A stretch of 64,000 nucleotides of DNA, taken from contig CM075765.1 in NCBI GenBank assembly GCA_037974665.1, forward strand, positions 60,786,247-60,850,246. Reading direction: 5' to 3'. Source of the DNA: Ehretia macrophylla. Taxonomy: Eukaryota; Streptophyta; Magnoliopsida; Boraginales; Ehretiaceae. Under the pieces are notes generated by a model. It had not been told where the DNA came from. It worked only from the letters and a program-made list of their open reading frames with translations, and did not search any database. The position numbers were made by a program, and so were the translations under genes. Below are positions 47,485 to 57,709 of this stretch, piece after piece. Within the stretch, counting starts at the first letter, position 1; each line of letters starts with the position of its first letter.

Positions 47485-50074
47485 TGTGAAAACTCAATTT
47501 TCGTCTTTACCTCGATTTGCGTGTCTTTTCTCAATTTGCGTGATTTGACCTGTTTATGTGCTATATGGGTTAGAATGTGCCAAATATGTAATTTATATTC
47601 CTAATACATGCTATGTGTGCATTCATGAAATTTTCATCAAAATCGGCATCAGAAATTTTATCGTCAGTTTTTGTGAATAGTATTTTGAACGATCGTCCGC
47701 TAAAATTTTTACACGGGTGTTTTAAACGTCTTAAAACCTAGTCCACTATTATTAATAAACCCATATTTGATAAAAATTGATTCTGAAACGGAATAGTAAT
47801 TTAAATAGACTTTTTGGGCGAAAAGTCTATTTTTTTAGCCAAATAGTGATATCTTCTAAACCCTATACTTGCATTGACTTTCGTTGACCTAGTATGTATT
47901 AATATAAATGTATTTATATGTGGTATTAAATGATTTTAGATTAATTGTGCATTCAAAAGACAATTGAAAACAAATAATATGACTTTTCACCTTCTTTTGC
48001 AAAAATTGAGTTTTTTAACCGAGTCGGGTGTAAGTCTATGCATGTGAAACTTGTTGTCAACTAAAAATATACTACTTAAAAATAGTCTAACTGTTAATTG
48101 CATTTGGGTGAGCAAAAATAGTCTAAAAATAATTAAAAGATTGAAAATACTAGTTAAAAGACTAAAAATACTAACTTTGACTTTGCAAATTTTGTTGACC
48201 ATGAGCTTATATCATCAACACACATTAAAAACAAAGAAAATACACTCACAAAACACACATATTATCGAAAATCCATGAGGGAGAAGAAAGAAGGCATTTT
48301 CAAGGTTTTTCAAAGGATTTTTCACATATATTTTGCAATTCAAGCCCAAATCACTTCATTCAAAGCTTGAATTCACTTTTTGGGCATCCATTCTACATCT
48401 TTCTTGTATCAAAACACATCAAAGGTGAGAGAAAAATTCTAGATCTCAAAATGTCATTTTTATGTTTTTGCATATACTTGAATTTTGAACCTGCTCAGTG
48501 TATGCTAAGGATCGTTTATATGTGTTTATATAAGATTTGAACTGTTGTAGCATGAATTTTTATTTTTCGGGTATTAAAATTGAGTTGTTGGCTATTTGTT
48601 AAATAATTGGAGTTATAGTGGTTGGAATCGATTGATGTTAGCTTGTAAAAGTTTGTTAAATACGTGGTAGTAATGTTGTAACGCCGAAATTTTGATTGTG
48701 ATGTCGGTGTGAAAGTTCGGAAATTTCAGCGTTGATGCATTAGAGTTTGAGGGTTGTTGGGCTCAATGTGGATGGTTTATGGTTAGTTTCCGATGGGGTG
48801 AATGTTGTTGATTGAGTGGGTGAGTGTTAGAAACTAGTTTGGAGGTTATCGGATTAGTAGAATGTAAGTTATGACTTTTAGAAGTTTGAGTTGTCTTTCT
48901 TTAAAATGTTGAATTATGCCTTTGGATGTTTGGGTGGTGTTTGAGTGATTAAATTGTGAGTTGTTGATGGTTAGATTAGGATTTGGTTGTGTGGTTATTG
49001 CATGTTAAGTTGGATGGCCGACTTTGTCATCTAACTTAGTTGTTTGTTGTTTATTTGATTAGTTGTTGTTATGTTGTTGAAATGATGATTATTGATTGAT
49101 TATTGATGAACCAGAAGATAGGCAACCTACTTTGTTGTCCTCCTGTGATAATTGATTATTGATGAGCCGGGAGATAGTCAACGTGAAAGGTTGTCCTCTT
49201 GAGTTATGAATGTTTATTATTATTGTCATGAGTCTTGATATGTGTGTGCCACCTCTCGGGCAGTATCGGTTTGGAAACGACATGACTATCATAGACTACC
49301 CCCAACTCGCATGGGCGGAGGTGCCATGGAGGGAGGGGCTAGAGAGGTACCTCGGGTGCGTGAGTAATGGGGAGTTATAAGAAGAACGGTTGAGATCGTG
49401 ATGGCGTTTGGAGCTACACCAACTAGAGTATCCTTTATTGATTGGTCATTATAATTAATGTGCTTATATTGTTATTGATGATTATTGTGTGTTTACAACT
49501 CAAAGGATGATTTCTAAAGAGTATAGTAAATACTGTTAGAGATCTATCGAATCCTCACTAGACTTGTTTTATATAAGCTCACTCTCAATTATTATATGCA
49601 TACATGTGATATTGATCAAGATTATGGGTACATGCCTCAGGAAGCTGAGAATGTGCTTTATGTGAACGAGTCTTGTGTGCTGGAGTCGTTGCCATGAGTT
49701 TGTCTTAGTTGTTGTAATATGTTATATTGTATAACTTACTCAATTATAGGACTTATGTATATTGCTAATTTAGTAGTTTTGTTTTAGAACATGATTAGGT
49801 TCCTGAATTGGTTATAATCTATTTTGGAAATGTATGTTATATAGTAAATGTATGATATTGGAACAGAGGCATATGACCTATGGATGCAATGATAAAAGAA
49901 TGTTTAATGTATATTGTGGTTGTGTTGTTTAATTGTTGAATTGTTTATGGAGTTGGATGTATGAGTTGCGAAAAGGTTGGTTTAAAGCCTCGGTATTCGG
50001 GTTACAGTCATTATACTGCCAAAATTCCGTTGCGTCCTGACTGATCTTAAGGGGGGTCGAGTTGGGCCGTGACA
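47485..50074 (+). repeat. Family B LTR3
   Basis: 2590 bases from TGTGAAAAC to GGGCCGTGACA, followed by the TACAA duplication. It has the same tandem duplication (49084-49205), GC-rich block (about 49245-49390) and CCTCACT/TATA block (49553-49610) as the other LTRs. Confidence 0.9.
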
Positions 50075-50719
50075 TACAAAGCTCCAATAAGGTATCGAGA
50101 AGGCTATCACAGTTGAGGCGAAAAATGGCTTGACGAACCATTTCGTCCATTCCTCTCCCTATCGGTCGAGCATCTTCAAACCTCGCACCAGCCTCATTCA
50201 CTTACTTCTCGTAGAGGCTGTAAGTACACTGTGCCCTACAATTATGAATAGTATAATGGGGTTGAAAGATAAGAGTGTAGGCCACTTTTTCTAGAACACA
50301 GTCTTAGATAACCGTAATCGTGTATATATAGAAATATATCTTCGATGCTGTCATTTCGAAATATCCGCTTCAACCACTGCTTCACCTCCCAAAGAGCAAA
50401 GTTGGCTTGATGAGCGAAGTTGAGGAAGCGGGAGCAAGAAAACCAATAATATCTTTCTTGTCCTTCTACTTAAGGAAAAAAGAGAAGCGCTTTCGCTACG
50501 AAGAAAGCGAACGGTCAACGCAAAGGTTTCAAGACTTAGTGGAGCGTTAGCGAAGCTAGATTCTCATAGCGATGCGCTCCGAGTTAGTGAAGCGTTGTAG
50601 CAGTGCCGAAGCCCTGTGTGCTATAATGTTAAGCCAATGACACTCCGCATTATCTATAGAAGCAGTCAATTGAGTTCTAAACAAATTAGCCCCTTGGTAA
50701 TAGCTCAATCTATAGATAG

Positions 50720-50754
50720 AAAGCCCTATGATGGGAAACTACCACGTTAGGTTT
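50720..50754 (+). ncRNA. Probable domain V of nad7 intron 4
   Basis: About 100 bases before the exon lies AAGCCCTATGATGGGAAACT followed by ACCACGTTAGGTTT. The GATGGGAAACT core with its GAAA loop and the 3' arm ending AGGTT fit a group II domain V, although the 5' arm pairs imperfectly. Position and order agree with the 3' end of a group II intron in front of nad7 exon 5. Confidence 0.5.
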
Positions 50755-50852
50755 AGAGATAGATGGGACCGGTTATATAATAGGAGAAGTAGATGCAAGC
50801 TTTTTCTTTCAATAGCCGGCTAAATGACTACAGGATCATTGGTCTACTCTAC

Positions 50853-51114
50853 CTCAATTCACCATTTCAAACCTTATACAAAAGGTTTTTCCATAGTAGC
50901 TCATTCGACCTATACTGCAGTTAAAGCACCTAATGGAGAATTTGGTGTCTTTCTGGTCAGTAATGGAAGCAATCATCCCTACCGTCGTAAAATAAGATCA
51001 CCTGTCTTTGCCCATTTACAAGGACTCAATTCTTTGTCCAAACATCACATGCCAGTAGATGTGTTCACTATCATACGTACTCAAGATATTATGTCTGGAG
51101 AGGTGGATAGATAG
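50853..51114 (+). pseudogene. nad7: NADH dehydrogenase subunit 7, exon 5 (mitochondrial copy)
   Basis: The translation from IHHF (50857) to GEVDR and a stop at 51114 follows the C-terminus of plant mitochondrial Nad7 (49-kDa subunit of complex I): [27 protein letters not shown] and SKHHMP are diagnostic. The length fits the last exon (about 262 bases); the codons upstream (50824-50852) do not match Nad7, so they are intron. Exons 1-4 are absent here. Compared with angiosperm Nad7 as I remember it there are about a dozen substitutions, several of the G-to-A or C-to-T kind (E to K twice, R to H, D to N, A to V), but no stop. A nuclear relic without the rest of the gene; surely not functional. 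Confidence 0.92.
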
Positions 51115-53383
51115 GACTACTAGTTGCTCAATCAAGACCTTAGCTTTATTGCGAGCCAAAAACCTTGATAGATTCCCCTTCCCCTTCTATCCTCAATACT
51201 AGAGATGAACGAATTCTATACGCTCAAAATTTAGATTGAAGAATTTGATTTCTGTTGTTGGTCTTGGAATTCCATGAACGCGGAGCCAACGAGTTCAGTC
51301 GAACAGCCTATATAGTAAATAGAAGTGGAAGAACCTTCGTTTCGTTTAGTGTTGTTTAAAATGAAAGGAGCCACCATAACTGTATACACAATGATTGAAT
51401 TTTGGTGCATATAGCAATGAATCGAAGTGCGTAAGCCCCTTTAGAGTAGAGATAGGGGCGGGCCATTGAATAAATCGAATCAAAGATTCCACAAAAAAAC
51501 ATAACAAAAGAAGCCCATGGAGAAGGACACAGCCCACAATAAGCCGCAATAGACTATCAAAAAGGGCTAATTTTATTTTTTTAAAAAAAACTCTTGATAA
51601 AAAAAAGTCCACCGCTCAATTACACACTTCGCTCACAGTAGAAAATAAAACAAAAATACAGCTAAAAGCAACGAAGATAGAGCTCTGAAGGTGCAAGGTT
51701 CCTGCAGGAGAGGACTCTAACTCATGCTAATGGAAGCAGTTTCAAGGGATGAACATGCTCATCTGCCTTTCTGACCTGCCTGCATACTTGGTAAGATTGG
51801 ATGTTAAAATGGACTAAGGCTTCATCTACTTATTATTCATATTTCTCTTCATCCGTTTTATTTCACTCACTGATTTCTGACTGTTGCTTATCATATTAAG
51901 GTACGTTAGGATTCTAGAAAACGAGTGGAATTGTTTTTCTTTGATGCTATTCTATTGTTGCGGCTTCTGGTTGTTCATGCTAAACTTTTCTAACACTTTG
52001 AGTAGCCCAATGGACAAAGCCTATTTATGAGTTCTTGTATTTCTCTCATCAAACCTTGGTTGCCAATGTTGTCATTTCCCATGACAAAGCAGTATGGTAC
52101 ATGGAATATCCCGTATCTCACCTTATAGGCACTAAAAAACAATAAGCTTTGCAAAGAAATTAGTATCCCCAGGAAGTATGAACAAGCAAGTTATCAAGTT
52201 TAAAAACTGTTCTGACAAAGGCCTCGCGAATCAACAGTTTTCTTCGCCTTATCGCGGCCTCTTTGAATCAAACCTAAATGCGACTGGGCTAGCGAATCCA
52301 CTTTGTGATCGACTCTTTGTATCGTGTTAATGCTAATCGGTGAGAAGTCGACTCGACGATTTGACGACCCAAAAAGATATGTTCTTTACAAATGGACCCC
52401 ACATACTTCGACTTTGATCCGGCGGGCGAACCCCAGCGAATGAATTAGCTAATGGGCAGATCGAAGACTGAGGCAGCAACCATGCTGATCCGACCTGAAG
52501 ACGTCAGATGGATACCAACTGTGTTGACTTATTCACTGGACTTAACAGTTTTTTATCTGGTGACTCCTGAATCACCTATTGGCTAGTCGACAACAACGAC
52601 TGTACAAGACCCAGAAGTCAGATCCGCTGAACTTAAGTTGCAACTCCACTTCACTTTAGGCAAGATCCCACTTTGAGAAAATCCTCCGCCTCTATCGGTC
52701 AAGCAAGATTTAGCAAAAATATATTGTTCTTAAAACTTAGCCACCATACTCTGGGGTTTCAACTAACTGTCGGTGATTAATGAAAAAAATGGAAAACTGG
52801 TTCTCCATAAACTAATTCCTTAGCAAATGAATACGCACTATACTCCTAGCAGCATATTGGTCGGGCCGTCCTCCTAAGCCTAATTCCTGAAAGAATGAAA
52901 TGGTTCAAAGGCTATCTCCGAGTGAGGAAGTGAATCAAAAAATCGGGTATTCCCACTATGTCTAGATTTGAATAAGGGGCCTATCACAGATAAGTAAAAG
53001 CTTGCTACAGAAAGGAAATAAATTTGGCTAGCTTTGTCAAAAGAAAAAACGAGTCCATCTTTAGTGGCCAAGCCAAGAAGAATAGAATCATCACTTGCAG
53101 GGATGAGTGAGAGCTCAAAAAGTAGTGGATTTCTTCATGCTACCATTGGAACCCCCAAAGCAAAGGAAAAGATCGGATCGTATGCGCACGCTTTGAATGC
53201 TGGATAGCCGGATCAATCATATTATCTAAAATCAGAAGGAAGCGTTAGATGCACTAAACCGTCCGCTTCCGCTAGTATTAGACCGTTCATGCCAAGGAAA
53301 GAAGTCCCAACGGATTCTTCCTTCACCCCGGAAAGGGATTTGTGTACTGATTGCTTGCCCTACTAGCTCTATTGTTATGGGCA

Positions 53384-53388
53384 TGTCT
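53384..53388. repeat. Target-site duplication TGTCT of A3
   Basis: TGTCT directly before 53389 and again at 60177-60181, perfect. It shows that blocks 3 and 4 were contiguous before A3 inserted. Confidence 0.9.
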
Positions 53389-55860
53389 TGTGATACCCCA
53401 AACCTGGCATGTATTCAATAGCATTTAAAGTTCATTTAAATTGCATTTTATTGACCTTTCACCTTCTTTGACCAAACTAGTTGACTTTTCATCTACATTG
53501 ACCAACTACGACAATGTGGGAATTTTTGAAATGTTTAATAAAGGGCAAACTTGGGATTAGAAATAAAAAAAATGCAATGTTAAGTTAGTCAAATTTTGGG
53601 TCAGCTTTGGAGTTAAATCTGAACCAATTGGGGAAGATTTAGGTAGCAAATTATATATGGTTGGAAATCTCTATGAGTCTAGTTTCTGAGGCTTCAAACC
53701 GTTTGTGAATTGGAGTTTTCTAGAAGACGTTATGGCCATTTTCGTAAGGTCGCGCATAGCTGTTTTGGTTTAGCGGGTTGACCGAATTTTGACCTTTGAC
53801 TTCTTATCATTTTTGTTTCTAAATAAGCAGAATGCACACGAAAAAAAACAGAGAAAAAGGCTTGAAACCATGAGGAAAAGAAAGAGAAAAAGAAAGAAAA
53901 TCTCAACTTCAAATCTTCGATTCTTCGCGTGGGCTTGTGCGGGGTGGTTTCCAAGGCACTCTACGAGGTTTTCCTAGCGTCTAGGAGCATCTAAGGTGAG
54001 GGTTTCATCGTTATTTGCACATTTGAAATATTTGTATCTAAGCTTTGATTTTTGGATTTTATGCGTAGATTGTTGTTTTAATCGTTTTGTTGCTTAAAGA
54101 ATGTTCCTTGTTGATTGTAGAACATGTATTTATAGCTTTTTAACATTTTCTGTGATTAAATATTGGAATTGAAATATAAATTGTGTGATGAATAGTAAAT
54201 TATGAATAGTAAACCCTCGTTTCGATGAAGTTGCTCCGTTACGCGTTCTGTTGATGTAGGAAGATGCTAGATATGCTAGAATGCCTCAATGTGTGGTTTA
54301 ATTGGAATGTGTAATGGAAAAACGGAGAAAAACGGCTTAGTGCAAGTCGGGGTCGTTTAGATCGAGTTTGGCGTTTTCTCATTTTGCACGTTGGCATTGT
54401 TTCGGGAGGCCATGGAAGCACTTTTGGTACGATTATGGCATTGGTTGGGTGTTTGGTTGGTATAGTTGTAGTTCAAATGAGCAAAGGGGGAAATCGGGGC
54501 TTTGCGCGAATTCTAGGGTAAAGTAGTGTTTCGGGGTCCTTGGACGTGCCTTATGGTGACCTAGGAGGATTGGCGAAGTCGGTTTCCAGAACTCGGGGCA
54601 CGGTTGGAAAGGGTAGTGGTTTGATAGTTGGGGCCGATTTGTGATTTTGCTTGTTATCTTGATATTATGCCTATAGAATGCTTAGGGTTGCTTCATATAC
54701 TTGTTTAATTGGTGTTATTGTTGCTTATTATTGCTTGTTATGCTTGAAAAGTTAGTTGAATGCTAGTATTAATTGTGATTGCTTGTTATCTTGTTTGTTG
54801 TCACTAGTTTGTATTATTGTGCTATCGCTCGGTTATTGCCTTGGATCGAGTCTTGCATTGGATAGTGGCAGCAGGTGAGTGATGGGGCTGTCTGGGTAGC
54901 CTCGGGTTGCCAGTGGTGGTTGCTCTAGCTCCCTAGCGATTCCCTCTTCTCGCTTGGGTTGCCTCCCAGGGAGATTTGGGTCGTAGAATTGATGGATACT
55001 TCAGGGGTATTCCAAACTGGTGTTATAAGGTGATTGCGCGCTTATTGTCATCGTTGTCAACATCAAGCTCGAGATTGATGTATCGCTCGTGAAATGGTAC
55101 ATTGCTCGTATGAGTGAACCATAGCCTTCAAAGTGTGGTATAGCTTTGAATGGTTGTGTTAATACTTTCAGTAATTGCTTATTGTATTGATTATTTGTTT
55201 TGATTGCTTATTTATCAGTTATATTGCTTAACTGCCTTATTTGCATTGCACAACTTTCTTTCTCTCCAATTCGATATCTGTCTCGCCCTCACTGAGAATA
55301 CGTGTTGTGTATACTTACTCATCACCACCACATTTCAGGAACTGCCATGTTAGCTGGAAAGTTCATGATTCCGTGAAAGTCCGTGCTTGAAGAGTTGTCC
55401 TGCGTGCCTATGTGACTTGAGTTGTCAAAGTTGTAAAGTTGTATGCTTTTATGTATTATATGTATTTAATGTTAAAGTGGATGTAATTTAAGTTTCACTA
55501 GATTATGTATTTAGTTAATGTAGCTTAACTTCAATGTATATTTGTAATGACAAAGGAAAAGAGATAGAAATGTATGATAGTCTAGCTTATGATATAGGTT
55601 GGTGTAGTTTAATTGCTAAGCTTGAATGTATATTTACTTGTATTTTGCTTGTTGTGAACCAAGGCTCGGATGGCCTTGAGGTGGTTGAATGTTTGGACAT
55701 GGTATTGGTCCACTTATATGCTGTCGCAGGTTTTACTTTTCGCCTAGAAACAAGGGAGACTCCGTCCGTTTTCCCTGAAAATTTATGCCCGGGTTTGGTT
55801 TGGGTTGTGTTTAGATCGATTGATAGAACTCCCGGTCTCGAGAGGGATCGGGGTATTACA
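53389..55860 (+). repeat. A3 5' LTR
   Basis: Contains the donor-like GTCTAAGGTGAGG (about 53988-54001), a GC-rich block (about 54865-55020), CCCTCACTGAG near 55285 followed by TTTCAGG, and the LTR end at 55860. Its front 600 bases differ from A1 and A2. Confidence 0.9.
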
Positions 55861-57709
55861 GGTGGTATCAGAGCTTGTTTAGCTCATAAGCCGGGACGGG
55901 GTCCTCGGTCTGGTGGGTAGTGACCCTTGAATGTGTGCTTGTTAAGCGTGTCCTAAAAGTGTATGCTTGTATGTGAGGTTGTGTGTCAAAGTGTGCTCCT
56001 ATGTGATATAGTTATGTGTTATGTGTTAATTGTGTGTTAAGTAAAGTAAAGTGTCTAGTTGTGCATTGAATTAACCTATTGAATTGGCATCGTGAATCGA
56101 ATTGATCTCGTGGATTGTTATTTTCTTGGAGTATTGCTTGTAATGTGTGTATTAGAATGTCTTGAATTAGCTATGCCGTGATTTGAATTGATTATGTTGT
56201 GCTTGACTTGATTGCCGTGCTTGAGTGACTTTGCTGAATAAACTATTTTGTAAACTTGCTTGCATAATAGTTTAAGGCATGTGTATAACTGTGATATATT
56301 GATATTCATACATGTCCTATGGAAATGGTAAGTAAGTCCTCTTCCTCCCCTGAAGAAGTGGTTCACAACTAGCCACTCAAGGTGTATAGATTGGCAGGAA
56401 ATGAATGGCATTTGACTAGCCTTTATTTGGGAATTGGTGTTTGCTTTTGGAGCTCGGTTATTGGTGAATCTCTATGGTCTTCCTCTGTGCTTAACGGTTG
56501 TGAAAGAATAGCTTTCTCTTGGGGTTTATTTGGTTGTTCTTTGGAGCATTCTTTGGTTTTCTTAATGGGTATTCTTTGGAGACTTCTGTTGGCATTTCTC
56601 GGTGGATTTGGCTATTGGGATTTCAATCGGCCTTACTGCATAGTATTATCTAGGGTATATGTGTCTCTGTCTTTATTGGTATGATACTGGCATCCCTGAC
56701 TGGAAATTCTTCAATGGTAATTTCTGGAATTCTCAGTGGCCAATTATTTAGTATTTATTTATTAGGCAAACTTGGCTACTTTCTTATTGGAGCATTGTCT
56801 CGGATATCTTCTTCAGTGTTCCTCAGTAGGTTTAGTATTTGGAGTTCCTATCAGACTTATTGAATAATACTACTTATGGTATTCTTTGAAATTCTTATTA
56901 GGCGTTCTCTTGGTATTTTCCTTGTTGGCAAAGTTGTATGAAGTTCTCACTTGGCAAACAGTGAAGAGGCCTCAGAGTTTGGTCTCGGTATATTGTTCAT
57001 CAGTTCGGTGTTTATCCTTGGAGTTTTCGTCCATCTGGGAAACTATGTTTGTTATTCAACTTGGTTGTCTTATTGGGCACATTATATTTTCTCTGTTATT
57101 TCCTTTGACATTCCTCTCAGCATTTGATAGCAAAACTCGGAATCTAATTGGTTGTTCTATGGGGTTATTATTTGGAAGGCTTCTTTGGAACTTTGGAAAT
57201 ATATTTGATTGGGTTCTTGGTATTTTCTTCAGCACTCTTAACAGGGAATTCTTCTATGAAATCCATGACCAGTGGGGTACTTCTTTGGACCTCTAGATGG
57301 ACCTTTTGATTGGGCCTTTATTTGGCTTTTTGCTTGGGGATTCTCGGGCAGTAAAAGTTAGACTTCTATTGGAGATTCGTGCGTGGGGTATTCTTCTTGT
57401 CGTTATTATGTGGTATTAATGACATCTACAGTAACTTTGCTTTAGTCTTTATTGGTATTATCTTGGCGTTTCTGGTTGGAATTTGTTCTTCTTTGGTCTT
57501 CGTGTCAACGGGATTCTTGTACGGTATCTGCATTTGAGCTTCTATTTGGCATTACTACTTGGCATTTCTACTTGAACTTTCCTATTGGTCATCTTGATTA
57601 AATACTTTTTCAGTAGCTAATGAAGACTAGTCAGAGTTGGATTGTAGATGATGCAGAGTCCTATTGGAAGAAGAATTACGAGGACGCAATTGTTTTAAGG
57701 GGGGGAGGA
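55861..57709 (+). repeat. A3 internal region, non-coding
   Basis: Primer site, AAGCCGGGACGGGGTCCTCG leader, TTGAATTGA-type words (55930-56260), T-rich TTCTTATTGG-type repeats (56400-57600), then GAATTACGAGGACGCAATTG and the purine tract. The longest frame (56886-57296, 136 codons) is shared with A2 as part of the repeat-rich DNA and shows no known domain. Confidence 0.82.
55863..55874 (+). promoter_or_regulatory. Primer-binding site, initiator tRNA-Met type
   Basis: TGGTATCAGAGC two bases after the A3 5' LTR, exact. Confidence 0.9.

Larger units (their letters stand above)
22458..50074 (+). mobile_element. Family B three-LTR complex with two nested family A elements
   Basis: Order: LTR1 (22458-31829, interrupted by A1), internal region 1 (31830-34621), LTR2 (34622-37249), internal region 2 (37250-47484, interrupted by A2), LTR3 (47485-50074). 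LTRs are about 2.6 kb and both internal regions about 2.8 kb once nested elements are removed. A single TACAA duplication surrounds the whole. This is the product expected from unequal recombination between the LTRs of one insertion (sister chromatids or homologues), the reciprocal of a solo LTR. No gag or pol is present. Confidence 0.88.
50075..53388. other. Mitochondrial-type DNA, block 3 (NUMT segment with nad7)
   Basis: About 3.3 kb starting with the TACAA duplication. It holds the end of nad7 intron 4 and exon 5 (below). After 51115 I recognise no gene: the remainder is mixed, mitochondrial-looking spacer with short frames only (for example 51346-51612 and 52880-53071, both minus). It ends with TGTCT, duplicated beyond A3 at 60177-60181. 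Confidence 0.7.

Noticed and set aside
55534-55920. 128-codon frame
   Set aside because: It runs across the A3 LTR end and the primer-binding site, so it cannot be a gene; a similar frame is in the 3' LTR at 59851-60210.
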